Program-made: the position numbers and the translations under genes
Part shown: positions 35,816 to 45,800 of the stretch, piece after piece
Numbering within the stretch: the first letter of the stretch is position 1
Layout of the letters: each line of letters starts with the position of its first letter
Source of the DNA: Ga0077560 sp046330435
GTDB lineage: Bacteria; Actinomycetota; Thermoleophilia; Miltoncostaeales; Miltoncostaeaceae
Length of the DNA stretch: 64,000 bases
Reading direction: 5' to 3'
Assembly: GCA_046330435.1 (NCBI GenBank)
Contig: JAXLST010000009.1
Span: 172,716 to 236,715, forward strand
Notes under the pieces: model-generated
Databases searched by the model: none
Told to the model about the DNA's origin: nothing
Seen by the model: only the letters and a program-made list of their open reading frames with translations

Positions 35816-37009
35816 CTACTCGTCGGGGTGCCGCGGGATCTCCCGGAGGAACGGCCGGGTATCGGCGGCGGCCAGCGCGATGCGCCCCGCCGCCAGGTCG
35901 AGCAGGGGCGCGCCGGCCAGCCGGTGACGCCACCCCGACGCGAGTGGCGACTCGTCCCCGTCGCGTCCGCCGATCGCCTGCGCGAGGTACGTCTCCACCT
36001 CGTCGCGTGTCGCCAGCAGGCTCGGCGCCAGGTCCACCTCCGCGGCCCGGGCCGCCACGAGGATCTGGCCGAGGGCCGCGAGGCTCTCCATCCGCATCTG
36101 CACCTCCGGCGGGGCCGGCGGCGGCATGTTCATGGGCGGCGCCTCGTTGCCGCGCCGGATCGCCTCCAGAATGGCCTCGACGTCGGCGGCCCGCACCCGC
36201 TCCGGCAGCCCGCGCTCCTGCTGCAGCTGCTGGGCGGTCGTGGGGCGCCTGCGGGCCATCTCCAGGAGCGTCCGGTCCGGGACGATCCACGCGGAGGGGC
36301 GGTCGCGGCGGGCGGCCTCCATCTCGCGCCAGCGGGCGAGCTCCTTCAGCACCGCGCGGTCCCGTGAGCTGAGCTTGCCCTGGCCCTTGACCTTGCGCCA
36401 CGCCTCCTCGGGGTCGGGCATCCACCGCGACCCGGGCCCGTACCGGCGCTCGTGCTCCTCGACCACCCAGTCGGTGCGGCCCAGGCGCTCCGCGCGCTCG
36501 CACAGCTCGCCCCACAGGCGCTCCAGGTGCTCGACGTCCGCGCAGGCGTACCGCAGCTGGCGGGCGCTGAGCGGGCGGCGGCTCCAGTCCGTGTACTGCT
36601 CGCCCTTGTCGAGGCGCACCTTCAGCACCCGGTCGAGCAGCACCGACAGGCCCTGGCCGGCGCCCAGGCCCACGAACCCGGCGGCGAGCTGCACGTCCAC
36701 CAGGTTGGCGGGGCTGGTGTCGTAGTTCATCGCCAGCAGCGTCAGGTCCGCGGACGGCGCGTGCATGATCGTGAGCAGCGACGGGTCGGCGACCATCGCC
36801 GCCAGCGGCTCGATGGGGGCGCCCTCGATGGGGTCGATCAGGTGGATCTCGTCGCCCACCGCGACCTGCACCAGGCAGGGTTGCGGCGAGTACGTGCGTT
36901 CCCACAGGAACTCGAAATCGATCGCGAAGCGGCCCGCGTCCCTCGCGGAGCGCACCACGGCGTCCACGCCGGGTGCGTCGGTGATGACCTGGGGGGTGTC
37001 GCTCGCCAC
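35816..37009 (-). CDS. rnd: Ribonuclease D
   Basis: DEDD-type 3'-5' exoribonuclease, 397 residues. Exo I (AIDFEFLWERTYSP), Exo II (LLTIMHAPSADLTLL) and Exo III (YACADVEHLERLW) are visible, followed by HRDC-like helical domains (residues about 210-290). It trims tRNA and other stable RNA 3' ends. The GTG start is 19 bp from the divergent ABC-F start. The tRNA here lacks an encoded CCA, so 3' processing followed by CCA addition is needed. Confidence 0.92.
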   Translation of the reverse strand: MASDTPQVITDAPGVDAVVRSARDAGRFAIDFEFLWERTYSPQPCLVQVAVGDEIHLIDPIEGAPIEPLAAMVADPSLLTIMHAPSADLTLLAMNYDTSPANLVDVQLAAGFVGLGAGQGLSVLLDRVLKVRLDKGEQYTDWSRRPLSARQLRYACADVEHLERLWGELCERAERLGRTDWVVEEHERRYGPGSRWMPDPEEAWRKVKGQGKLSSRDRAVLKELARWREMEAARRDRPSAWIVPDRTLLEMARRRPTTAQQLQQERGLPERVRAADVEAILEAIRRGNEAPPMNMPPPAPPEVQMRMESLAALGQILVAARAAEVDLAPSLLATRDEVETYLAQAIGGRDGDESPLASGWRHRLAGAPLLDLAAGRIALAAADTRPFLREIPRHPDE

Positions 37010-37028
37010 CCCGCTAGCCTATCCATTC

Positions 37029-38915
37029 GTGGACGTCGTCCAGATCGAGAAGAGCTACGGCGCGCGCACGGTCCTGAAGGACGTGTCGTTCAAGGTCGGC
37101 CCCGGCGAGCGCCTCGCGGTGGTGGGGCGCAACGGCGAGGGCAAGACCACGCTGCTGCGCATCCTCGCGGGGCGGCTGTCGGCCGACTCCGGCCAGGTGT
37201 CCGCGCCGCGCGGCACGCGCATCGCCCTGCACGACCAGCGGCCGCCCACCGAGGCGCTGGACCGGACGCTGCACGACTACGTCTGCGAGGGGATGGCGGA
37301 CGCCATCGCCGCCGAGGCCCGGCTCGCGGAGCTCGAGGCCCGCATGGCGGGGGGCGACACGGGCCCCGAGGTCATCGGCGCGTACGAGCGGGCCCAGGCC
37401 GAGCTGGAGGCGGCCGGCGGCTACCACTGGCGCGTGTGGATGGGGCAGGTCACCCGCGGCCTCGGGATCCCCGACGACCGCCTGGGCGACCCGCTGTCGG
37501 TGTTCAGCGGCGGCGAGCTCACCCGCGCCGCCCTGGCCCGGGCCCTGGTGAGCCGCCCGGACGTCCTGCTGCTGGACGAGCCCACCAACCACCTCGACGT
37601 CGGCAGCGCGGAGTGGCTGGAGGGCGCGATCGCCGACATGGGGTGCGCCGTCGTGCTGGTGTCGCACGACCGCTGGTTCCTCGAGTCGGTGGCCACCGGC
37701 GTCCTGGAGATCGACCAGGGGCGCGCGAAGCTCTGGCCCATGGGCTACTCGCGGTTCCGGCGGGAGCGCGCGGCCGCCGCGGCGCAGCTCGCCCGGGAGG
37801 CCGAGCGCAGCGCCGCCGAGATCGCCCGGCTCGAGCGGTTCGTGGAACGCTGGCGGGCCGGCACCAAGGCCAAGCAGGCCCAGTCGCGGGCGAAGCGCCT
37901 GGACAAGATGGAGCGCGTCGAGGTGCGGCGCAGCCGCAAGAGCCTGGACTTCGGCTTCCCGCCGGTCGCCGCGAGCGGGCGCGTGGTGCTGGAGGCGCAC
38001 GGCCTGGACGTCGCCGCCGGCGGCACGACGCTGGTGAGCGGCGCGGACCTGGTGATCGAGCGCGGCGACCGCGTCGCGCTGGTGGGGCCAAACGGGGCGG
38101 GGAAGACCACCCTCATCGACGCGCTGCTCGGCGTCCGGCCGCCCGCGAAGGGCCGGGTGGGGGTGGGCCACCGCGTGGAGGTCGCGCACTTCTCCCAGCA
38201 CGGCACCGAGATGCGCGACGACCGGACCGTCGTCGACACCCTCCTGGCCGACACCGGCCTCACCCGCACGCAGGCGCGGACGCTGCTGGGGGCGTTCCTG
38301 TTCCCCGGGGAGATGGCCGACCGCCAGGTGGCCGACCTGTCCGGCGGGGAGCGGCGGCGGCTGTCGCTGGCGCTGCTGGTCGCCCGCGGCGGCAACCTGC
38401 TGGTGCTCGACGAGCCCACCAACCACCTGGACGCCGACGGCCGGGAGGCCCTCGAGGACGCCCTGCAGGCGTACGAGGGCACGATCCTGTTCGTCTCGCA
38501 CGACCGGGCGCTCATCGACGCCGTGGCCACGCGCACCCTCTCCATCGAGGACGGGCGGCTGGTGGCCCGCGACGGCGGCTGGGCCGAGCTCCTGCGCGCC
38601 AGGCAGGCGGCGGCCGCGCCGCCACCGCCGCCGCCCGCCAAGAAGGCCGCCAAGGCGGCGTCCCCGGCCCCGGCCGCGCCGGCGGCGAACGGTGACCGCA
38701 AGACCTCACCGGGCAAGCGCGTGCGGCAGCTCGAGACCCGGGTGGCGAAGCTCGAGAAGGAGCTCGCCGAGGTGGAGGCGCAGCTGGCGGACCCCGCCGT
38801 GCACGCCGACGGCGCGCGCATGTCCGAGCTCGCGGAGCGCCACCGGGCGCTCCAGGAGGACGTGGCCTACGCGATGGCGGAGTGGGAACGCGCCGCGGAG
38901 GCCGCCGGGGTCTAG
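37029..38915 (+). CDS. ABC-F family ATPase
   Basis: 628-residue soluble protein with two ABC cassettes and no membrane domain. Walker A motifs are GRNGEGKTT and GPNGAGKTT; signatures FSGGELTRA and LSGGERRRL; both Walker B segments read LLDEPTNHLD or VLDEPTNHLD. A linker rich in Arg and Lys separates them (residues about 240-310). A Pro/Ala/Lys segment and a C-terminal coiled coil (about 560-625) finish it, as in Uup-like members that act on ribosomes or DNA. The start is a GTG at 37029. Confidence 0.93.
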   Translation: MDVVQIEKSYGARTVLKDVSFKVGPGERLAVVGRNGEGKTTLLRILAGRLSADSGQVSAPRGTRIALHDQRPPTEALDRTLHDYVCEGMADAIAAEARLAELEARMAGGDTGPEVIGAYERAQAELEAAGGYHWRVWMGQVTRGLGIPDDRLGDPLSVFSGGELTRAALARALVSRPDVLLLDEPTNHLDVGSAEWLEGAIADMGCAVVLVSHDRWFLESVATGVLEIDQGRAKLWPMGYSRFRRERAAAAAQLAREAERSAAEIARLERFVERWRAGTKAKQAQSRAKRLDKMERVEVRRSRKSLDFGFPPVAASGRVVLEAHGLDVAAGGTTLVSGADLVIERGDRVALVGPNGAGKTTLIDALLGVRPPAKGRVGVGHRVEVAHFSQHGTEMRDDRTVVDTLLADTGLTRTQARTLLGAFLFPGEMADRQVADLSGGERRRLSLALLVARGGNLLVLDEPTNHLDADGREALEDALQAYEGTILFVSHDRALIDAVATRTLSIEDGRLVARDGGWAELLRARQAAAAPPPPPPAKKAAKAASPAPAAPAANGDRKTSPGKRVRQLETRVAKLEKELAEVEAQLADPAVHADGARMSELAERHRALQEDVAYAMAEWERAAEAAGV

Positions 38916-38934
38916 TCCCGGCGGCCCCCGGAGC

Positions 38935-39132
38935 TCATGGGGCCTGGCCCTCCGGTGGCTCGGCGGCCGCCGGCAGCGCGAAGGCGCGCTCCAGCCGGTC
39001 GACCTCGCCCGCAGCGCTCACCCGGTGGAAGTAGGCGTCGCGCGCGGCGCGGAAGTCCTGCCAGCCGGTGGCGGAACGCGTCCGCGGCCGGTGGTCGTCG
39101 TGCGGGGGCGGGCCGGGGGTCTCGCTGGGCAT
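38935..39132 (-). CDS. Small hydrophilic hypothetical protein
   Basis: 65 residues with GGGAGGAG 4 bp before the ATG, which is strong translational evidence. It is Pro/Arg-rich at the N-terminus, with a helical middle (GWQDFRAARDAYFHRVSAAG). No family recognised. It converges on the ABC-F gene with 19 bp between stops. The binding-protein frame upstream reads through this gene out of frame, which supports a lost stop in the latter. Confidence 0.6.
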   Translation of the reverse strand: MPSETPGPPPHDDHRPRTRSATGWQDFRAARDAYFHRVSAAGEVDRLERAFALPAAAEPPEGQAP

Positions 39133-39271
39133 CGTGCTCCTCCCGTTGCTCGTCGCCGATGCGGCCATCCTGACCGCTCGCCCCGGCGGGCGCGATGGGG
39201 AGAACCCCTGGGTCGCCGGCGGGAGGCGGCGCCGCCGGGCGGCGCATGGGAGGTTCCGGCAGGTTCGCGCC

Positions 39272-39307
39272 GCCGTCCGGGTCCCGGCGCGCCGGGACCC
39301 GGACGGC
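39272..39307 (-). terminator. 36 nt perfect palindrome after the osmoprotectant-binding gene
   Basis: 18 bp arms without a loop (39272-39289 with 39290-39307), 8 bp past the TGA at 39315-39317 on the minus strand. The most complete inverted repeat in the window; a terminator for the four-gene ABC operon by position. Confidence 0.75.
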
Positions 39308-39314
39308 CGCCGGA

Positions 39315-40282
39315 TCAGTCGATCTGAGGCTCGAGACGAAGTCCGCGGCCACGTCCTCCGGGTCCTCCTTGTCGAGGTCCACGGCGGCGTTGAGCTCCTG
39401 GATCTTCTCCTGGGTGAGCCCGGTGTCGACCTGCGCCAGGGTCTGCTCCAGTGCGGTGCGCTGGGCCTCGGTGAGCCCCTCCAGCCACTTGGTGTTCACC
39501 ACCGGGTACGTCCGGAACGGGACGTTGCCGGCGAAGGCGCCCTTGTCGTCCTTGATGAGCACGAGGGGCAGCTTGGCGAGCTGCGGGTCGGTGCCGAACG
39601 CGTACACGCACTGCGCCTTGCCGTCCTCGATCGGCTTGTAACGCAGGCTGATGTCCACCGTGATGGTGGACTTGAACTTGACGCCGTACTCCTTCTGGAG
39701 CAGCGGCAGGCCGTCCGGGCGGGTGAGGTGCTCGGCGTTCGCCGAGTACACGAGGTTGCCGGAGGCCTTCCCCAGGGAGGTGAGGTCGGTGATGCCGTTC
39801 GCGTCGACCGCCTCCTGGGTGCAGGCGACCTCGTTGCCGTTGTTGTAGGGCGCCGGGGGCAGGGCCGTGAGCCCGCGGGCGGCGGAGTCCTCGACGACCT
39901 GCTGGAAGAAGGCGTCCTTGTCGGCCGGGGCGTCCGCGGCCGTCTTCTTCAGGACGTTGAACCAGGTGGTGCCGTCGTACTCCGGGTACAGGTCGATCTG
40001 CCCGTCGCGGACGGCCTTGTCGGCGAGCTCGGTGCTGGCGAGGCTCGTCACGGAGGCGTCGAAGCCGCGGGCCTTGAGTGCGGCCGCGTACGCGTCGGCG
40101 ACGACGGTGCTCTCGGTGAAGCCCTTGTCGGCGATGCGGACCGCCGCGCCTCCCCCGTCCAGGGCCGCGGTGTCGCCACCGGTACCGGCGTCGCTCCCGG
40201 AGTCGCTGCCGCAGGCGGCGAGCGTGCCGGCCAGGGCGGTGGTCAGCAGGATCGCCGTGAACCGGCGGGTCCGTGTGGTCAC
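39315..40282 (-). CDS. Osmoprotectant/glycine-betaine-type ABC substrate-binding protein
   Basis: Lipoprotein receptor of an OpuC/ProX-type importer. A signal with lipobox LAAC is followed by the type-2 periplasmic-binding fold (ADKGFTESTVVADAYAAAL, DLYPEYDGTTWFNVL, and YKPIEDGKAQCVYAFGTDPQL). Homologous sequence ends near residue 320 at DVAADFVSSL. In the current sequence this frame has no stop there and continues to 38912 as an Arg/Pro/Ala-rich tail; one missing base near 39325 would put the TGA at 39315 in frame. GAGGAG lies 6 bp before the GTG. Last gene of the ABC operon. Confidence 0.85.
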
Positions 40283-40292
40283 GTGGTGCTCC

Positions 40293-40967
40293 TCATCGTT
40301 GGGTCGGTCGGGAAGCGCGTGCGAGGCGGAGGCCCCGGGGGGTGAGCAGCCGCTGGGCGGCGGCGAGCAGGCCGCCCACCGCGAGGGCCAGCAGGGCGGT
40401 GGGGATGGCGCCGGCCAGCAGGACCTCGTCGTCGGAGTTCGCGAGGCCGCTCAGGATCAGGACGCCGAGGCCGCCGGCGCCGACGGCCGCCGCGAGGGCG
40501 GCGGTCGCGACGATCTGGACGGCCGAGATGCGGATGCCGGTGAACACCAGCGGCAGGGCCATTGGCAGCTCCACCCGGGCGAGCACCGCGGGGGCGGTGA
40601 AGCCCATCCCGCGCGCGGCCTCCACCGCGCCGCGGTCCACCTCGCGGATGCCGGTGTGGGCGTTCAGCAGGACCGGCGGGACGCCGAGCGCCACCAGGCC
40701 CACCAGGGCCGGGCCCTCGCCGATGGTCGACAGGGCCACCGCGAGGGCCAGCAGCGCGAAGGTCGGGATGGTGCGGCCCAGGTTCGCGACCGCCGACACC
40801 ACGAACCCCGTCACGCGGCCGGTCTTGGCGGCCACGATGCCGAGCACCACGCCGATGACGGTGGCGATGGCCAGCGCCTCCAGCGAGAGCCGCACGTGCA
40901 CCCACAGCTGGTGCCAGCCGTCCAGGTTCGGGTCGTTGAACGCGTCCCAGATGCCGCTCGGGCTCAT
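40293..40967 (-). CDS. Osmoprotectant ABC transporter permease 2
   Basis: 224-residue inner-membrane protein with about five or six helices and the EAA loop characteristic of binding-protein-dependent permeases (EVDRGAVEAARGMGFTAPAVLARVELPMALP). It belongs to the OpuCB/ProW-like branch. The ATG overlaps the stop of permease 1 (ATGA), and the binding-protein gene starts 10 bp downstream. The pair of permeases probably forms a heterodimer. Confidence 0.9.
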   Translation of the reverse strand: MSPSGIWDAFNDPNLDGWHQLWVHVRLSLEALAIATVIGVVLGIVAAKTGRVTGFVVSAVANLGRTIPTFALLALAVALSTIGEGPALVGLVALGVPPVLLNAHTGIREVDRGAVEAARGMGFTAPAVLARVELPMALPLVFTGIRISAVQIVATAALAAAVGAGGLGVLILSGLANSDDEVLLAGAIPTALLALAVGGLLAAAQRLLTPRGLRLARASRPTQR

Positions 40968-41620
40968 GCCGCGGACCTCGCCCGGGTCCAGGGGGTCAGC
41001 AGCCGCTCCGCGCCCACCAGGAGGGCGTCCAGCGCGATCGCGAGCGCCGTCGCGATGACCGCGCCCACCAGGATCGGCGTGAAGAACAGCTGCCGCTGGA
41101 TGCCGTCGCCGAGGATGAGCTCGCCGAGGCCGCCGCCGCCCACGAACACGGCGATCGTGGCGATGCCGACCGTGCTCACCGTCGCCAGGCGCACCCCGGC
41201 CATGATCGAGGGCACCGCGAGGGGCAGCTCCACCCGCAGCAGGACCTGCCGCGGCGTGAGGCCCATGCCGGCGGCCCCCTCCCGGACGGCGTCCGGGACG
41301 CTCTGCAGGCCGACCACGGTGTTGCGGATGAGCATGGTGAGGGCGTACGCGACCAGCCCGATGACCCCGGGCAGGTTCCCGATGCCCACCAGCGGCACCA
41401 GGAAGGCGAACAGGGCGATGCTGGGGATGGTGTAGAGCACGTCGGCGATGCCGGCGACGACGGCGAACGCCACCCGGCGGCCGCGCACCAGCACGCCCAG
41501 CGGGATGGCGATGGCGACGGCCAGCGCCACCGACACCGCGGTGATCTCCAGATGCTCGATGGTGAGCCTGGTGATGTCGTCGGTGTGGCGGCCGATCCAG
41601 TCCCAGCGGATCTCGGGCAT
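40964..41620 (-). CDS. Osmoprotectant ABC transporter permease 1
   Basis: 218 residues with about six membrane helices and an EAA loop (SVPDAVREGAAGMGLTPRQVLLRVELPLAVP). The N-terminus is a short soluble segment before the first helix. It is the homologous partner of the next permease. The ATG at 41620 shares one base with the ATPase stop (TGATG). The frame is open 25 codons upstream, but those belong to the ATPase gene read in another frame. Confidence 0.9.
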   Translation of the reverse strand: MPEIRWDWIGRHTDDITRLTIEHLEITAVSVALAVAIAIPLGVLVRGRRVAFAVVAGIADVLYTIPSIALFAFLVPLVGIGNLPGVIGLVAYALTMLIRNTVVGLQSVPDAVREGAAGMGLTPRQVLLRVELPLAVPSIMAGVRLATVSTVGIATIAVFVGGGGLGELILGDGIQRQLFFTPILVGAVIATALAIALDALLVGAERLLTPWTRARSAA

Positions 41621-42777
41621 CAGGCGGTCCCCGTGCGCGCGGCGGGTCCGCGCAGGTTGCCGGTGATCGCGTCCACGCCCACCAGGCCCACGCACGCGCC
41701 GTCACCGTCCACGACGACCCCGTATGCCGCGCCGGCCTCGAACAGCGACGCCAGGGCGTCGCGCAGGGTCGTCACGCGGTCCAGCACCGGCTCGGCGCGC
41801 GCGGTGCCCGCGGGCTCGCCCAGGCGGCCCACGGCGCGCCAGTACCGGGGCCGGCCCCGGTCGTCGGCCACCAGCACGGCGCCCTCGAGGGGCTCCAGGT
41901 CGCCGGAGGCGATGCGGGCCGCCACGTCCTCCGCCGACGTCCCCTCACGGACCAGCGGCGCCGGGGTGAGCTCCAGGTCCTCCAGCCGCACCAGGCTCAG
42001 CCCCTTCAGCGCCCGGTCGGCGCCCACGAAGTCGGCGACGAAGCTGTTCGCCGGGGCGGACAGCAGCTCGGCCGGGGGCGCGCACTGCACGAGCCGCCCG
42101 CCGTCCATGACCGCCACCAGGTCGGCCATCTTCACGGCCTCGTCGATGTCGTGGCTCACGAACACCACGGTCTTCGGCACCTGGCGGTGCAGGCGCAGGA
42201 AGTCGTTCTGCAGGCGCTCCCGGGTGATGGGGTCGACGGCCGAGAACGGCTCGTCCATGAGCATCACCGGTGGGTCGGCGGCCAGCGCGCGGGCGAGGCC
42301 GACGCGCTGCTGCTGCCCGCCGGACAGTTCCGCCGGGTAGCGGCCGGCGTACTCGGACGGCTCCAGGCCGATGAGCCGCATGAGCTCCTCGGAGCGGCTC
42401 CGGATGCGGTCCTTCTCCCAGCCCAGCAGCTTCGGGACCGTCGCGATGTTCGCCGCGACCGTGAGGTGGGGCAGGAGGCCCACCTGCTGGATCACGTAGC
42501 CGATCTCCCGGCGCAGGTCCGCGGGCCGGCGGTCGCGCACCGACACGCCGTCGATGAGGATCTCCCCGCCCGAGGGCTCGATGAGGCGGTTCACCATCTT
42601 CAGCGCCGTGGTCTTGCCGCAGCCCGACGGGCCGATGAGGACGCAGACCGCGCCCGCGGGCACGGTGAGCGACAGCCCGGAGACGGCGTCGCGCGGCGCG
42701 CCGCGGTAACGCTTGGTGACGTCCCGCAGCTCGAGGACGCCTGCGCGGGACGCCCCGGGGGCGGGGGAGCCGGTCAT
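41620..42777 (-). CDS. Osmoprotectant ABC transporter ATPase with CBS domains
   Basis: 385-residue ProV/OpuCA-type ATPase that energises the importer. Walker A is GPSGCGKTT, the Q-loop QQVGLLPH is followed by signature LSGGQQQRV and Walker B VMLMDEPFSAVD. The C-terminal ~120 residues form a CBS pair (VREGTSAEDVAARI ... VTTLRDALASLFEAG), which senses ionic strength in related transporters. First gene of a four-gene operon (ATPase-permease-permease-binding protein). Likely substrates are glycine betaine, choline or similar osmolytes. Confidence 0.92.
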   Translation of the reverse strand: MTGSPAPGASRAGVLELRDVTKRYRGAPRDAVSGLSLTVPAGAVCVLIGPSGCGKTTALKMVNRLIEPSGGEILIDGVSVRDRRPADLRREIGYVIQQVGLLPHLTVAANIATVPKLLGWEKDRIRSRSEELMRLIGLEPSEYAGRYPAELSGGQQQRVGLARALAADPPVMLMDEPFSAVDPITRERLQNDFLRLHRQVPKTVVFVSHDIDEAVKMADLVAVMDGGRLVQCAPPAELLSAPANSFVADFVGADRALKGLSLVRLEDLELTPAPLVREGTSAEDVAARIASGDLEPLEGAVLVADDRGRPRYWRAVGRLGEPAGTARAEPVLDRVTTLRDALASLFEAGAAYGVVVDGDGACVGLVGVDAITGNLRGPAARTGTA

Positions 42778-42824
42778 GGGACGAACCTACCCGAGCGGGG
42801 GCCGTCACACTCCCGGGATCGGCA

Positions 42825-42852
42825 GGGTCCGGTGAGGCATCTCACCGGACCC
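42825..42852 (-). terminator. Hairpin terminator of gltB
   Basis: Perfect 12 bp arms (42825-42836 and 42841-42852) with the tetraloop GCAT, 10 bp beyond the gltB stop on the minus strand. Confidence 0.75.
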
Positions 42853-42862
42853 CGGCCGGGCG

Positions 42863-45800
42863 CTACTCGGTGGAGATGTTCGGGTCGGCCTGCTGGGTGA
42901 CCGGGATGAGCGCGAGGAAGTGCTCGGCCGGCGCGGCCATGAGGCCGTCCACCTTCGCCGCCTCCGCGTCCTGCCCGGACTCCGCCAGCGCGGCCCGGTA
43001 GGGGGTGAGGAGCTCCACCACCTGGGCCTCGTCAGACTCGTCCAGCTCGACGATGCTCACCTTCGCGGCCTTGCTGAGCCGGCGGCGGATCGCCGCCTCG
43101 TCGAGGTTCCACTCCGGGTTCTGGCGCACGTAGACCACGCCGCCGGTCATGCCGGAGCACATCCACGGGCCCGGGTCGCCGAGCACGACGACGCGGCCGC
43201 CGGTCATGTACTCGAACGCGAAGCCCTTGCAGTTCGCCCGGGCCGCGAGCGAGCCGCGGCGGTCGTCGAGCGGGCCGTCCGGCTCGCCGCCGATCACCAG
43301 GTCCGCGCCCGACAGGCGGATGCCCGCCCGGGCGTCGGCGTCGCCCTGGATGAGGAACCGGCCGCGCTGCGCGCCGTACGCGAAGCTCTTGCCGACGTGG
43401 CCGCCCACCAGCAGGCCGCTGGCGTTCGGGGCCTTCAGCACCTGGATCTCGCCGCCCAGGGCGCACTTGCCGACGCCGTCCTGCGCGCCGCCGAACACCC
43501 GCACGCGGACGCCGCCCACGTTGAAGGCGCCCAGCCCGGAGCCGGTCGCCGCGCCCTTGGTGAACGCCAGGTCCACCATCGGGCCGTTGCCGGTGCCGCG
43601 CTCGGCCTCGGTGAGGATGTCCGGGTTGCCGCCGTGGCCGTTGCCGCCGTGCCCGTTGCCGTTGCCGTCGAAGCTCCAGCTGGTGTTCACGTGGGTGTGG
43701 GCCCGGGCGATCATGCCCGCCAGGTCCACGCCCAGGTTCCGGTCGGCCGCGGTGGTCGTCTCCTCCTCCACGGCGAGCGCGGAGCCGGCGGCCAGCCGCT
43801 GGGCGGCGACCTCCGGGGCGCGGTGCGGCGGCGGCGGGTTGAACTCGCGGAAGTACCGGGCCTGGCCGGCGGGGGCGGTGATGATCTGCTCCCGCACCGG
43901 GGTGAGCAGGCCCGACAGGTCGAGCCGGTCGTGGTGGGAGACCTGCACCAGGCGGTCCGCCTGGCCCACGAGCTCCTGCACGGTGCTCGCGCCCATCTGG
44001 CCGGCGAGCTCGCGCATCGCGGCGCCCATCTCGGTGAAGTAGCGCACCAGCGCCTCGGCGGCCGGCTCGAACTGCCGCGGCACGAACCGCTTGAGCCCGC
44101 GCTCCTTGGCCTCGTGCTCGTCCTCCATCTGGGTCGCGATGCCCACATGGCAGGTGTCGAGCTGGCAGCCGCGGCAGATGGTGCAGCCGATCGCCACCAT
44201 CGCGGCGGTGCCGAAGCCCAGGCGGTTCGCGCCCAGGCAGATGAGCTTGATCGCGTCCGCGGCGGACCGCAGCCCGCCGTCCGCCCAGATCTCCACCCGG
44301 TCGCGGATGCCCGCCTCGGTGAGGGCGTGGTGCGCCAGCGCCGTGCCGATCTCGCAGGGCAGGCCCGCGCGCCGCAGGGCGTGCTGGCGCGCCGCGCCGG
44401 TGCCGCCGTCGAACCCGGAGAGGGTGATGACGTCGGCGCCCGCCTTGGCGATGCCGATGGCGATCGTGCCGATGCCCGGGACGACCGGGACCTTCACGAT
44501 GACCTTCACATGCGGGTTCGCGGTCTTCAGCTCGTCGATGAGCTGCGCGAGGTCCTCGATGGAGTACAGGTCGTGGTTGTTGCTCGGGCTGATGAGGTCC
44601 GACCCGATCTGCGCGTTCCTGGCGCGGGCGATCGCGGCGGTGACCTTGGAGCCCGGCAGGTGGCCGCCCTCGCCGGGCTTCGCGCCCTGCCCGATCTTGA
44701 TCTCCACGATCTCCGAGGAGTTGATGAGCAGCGACGACACCCCGAAGCGGCCCGAGGCGATCTGCTGGCCGCGGTGCTTGGGGTACTTGCCGTACATGTC
44801 CGGGATCTCGCCGCCCTCACCGTTCATGCAGAGCATGTCGGCGCGGGCCGCGGCCTCGGCGTAGGCGCGGAACGCCACCTCGTTCTGGGAGCCGAAGCTC
44901 ATCGAGCTGATCACGAACGGCAGGCTGTGCTCGCCCACCGAGCCGTCCACGTCGGCGCCCGGGATGCGCTCGCCCTCGGGGGCGAGCTGCGGCGCCATCG
45001 CGTGGCGCAGGGCCACCGGCTGGTCGCGCTCGAGCTGGTCGAGGGTCTCGGCGTACTCCTCGTAGCCGCGCTCGCTGTTGGCGACGCGGGCGAGGGCCTT
45101 CCAGACCTTCGGGTACATGCGGGGGAGCTTGACCTTGCTGGCGTTGTCGTCCCCGCCCCGGATCCGCTGGCCCTGGATCGCGAGCTCCTCGAGCCCGGCG
45201 AAGCCCAGGCCGCGGCCCTCGCTGGCCGTGAAGCCCGGCATCGCGAGGATGTCGAGGATCTCCGGCTGCACGCCGATCGCGGACATGAGCCGGGCGTACC
45301 CGCGCAGCTCGTGGATGCCGAGGGTGGACAGCACCTTCTCGATGCCCTTCTGGAGGGCCTGGAGCAGGTTCGTCGCGGCGACCGCGGGCTCCGGGTTCGC
45401 CTGCACGGCGAACTCGAGCATCGCGTAGGGCACCAGCGCCTGGGCGCCGAGGCCCAGCGCCACCATCACGTCGTGGACGTTCCGGATGCCGGCGGAGTGC
45501 AGCAGCAGGCTCACGTTGCGGCGGATCGAGCTGCCGTCCTCCTGGTACTCCTCGCGGAGCGCCTTGTCGACGGCCGCCACGGCGAGCATGGGGTCGCAGA
45601 CCCGCTCGGAGGCGGTGACGCCCTGGTCGTGCAGGACCACGACCTCCGCGCCGTCACGTACCGCGTCGACGGCCTGGCGGGCCATCTCGGCGACGTGCGC
45701 CTTGGTGCTGGAGGTGTCGGGGTACGCGAGGCTGATGCGCGCGGCGGTGTCGCCCCACGCGGCCATCACGTCCTCGTAGATGGAGACACCCTGGCCCACC

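Noticed and set aside
38912..39314. C-terminal extension of the osmolyte-binding protein as a real domain
   Set aside because: The tail is the small gene at 38935-39132 and palindrome sequence read in another frame; a lost stop explains it better.
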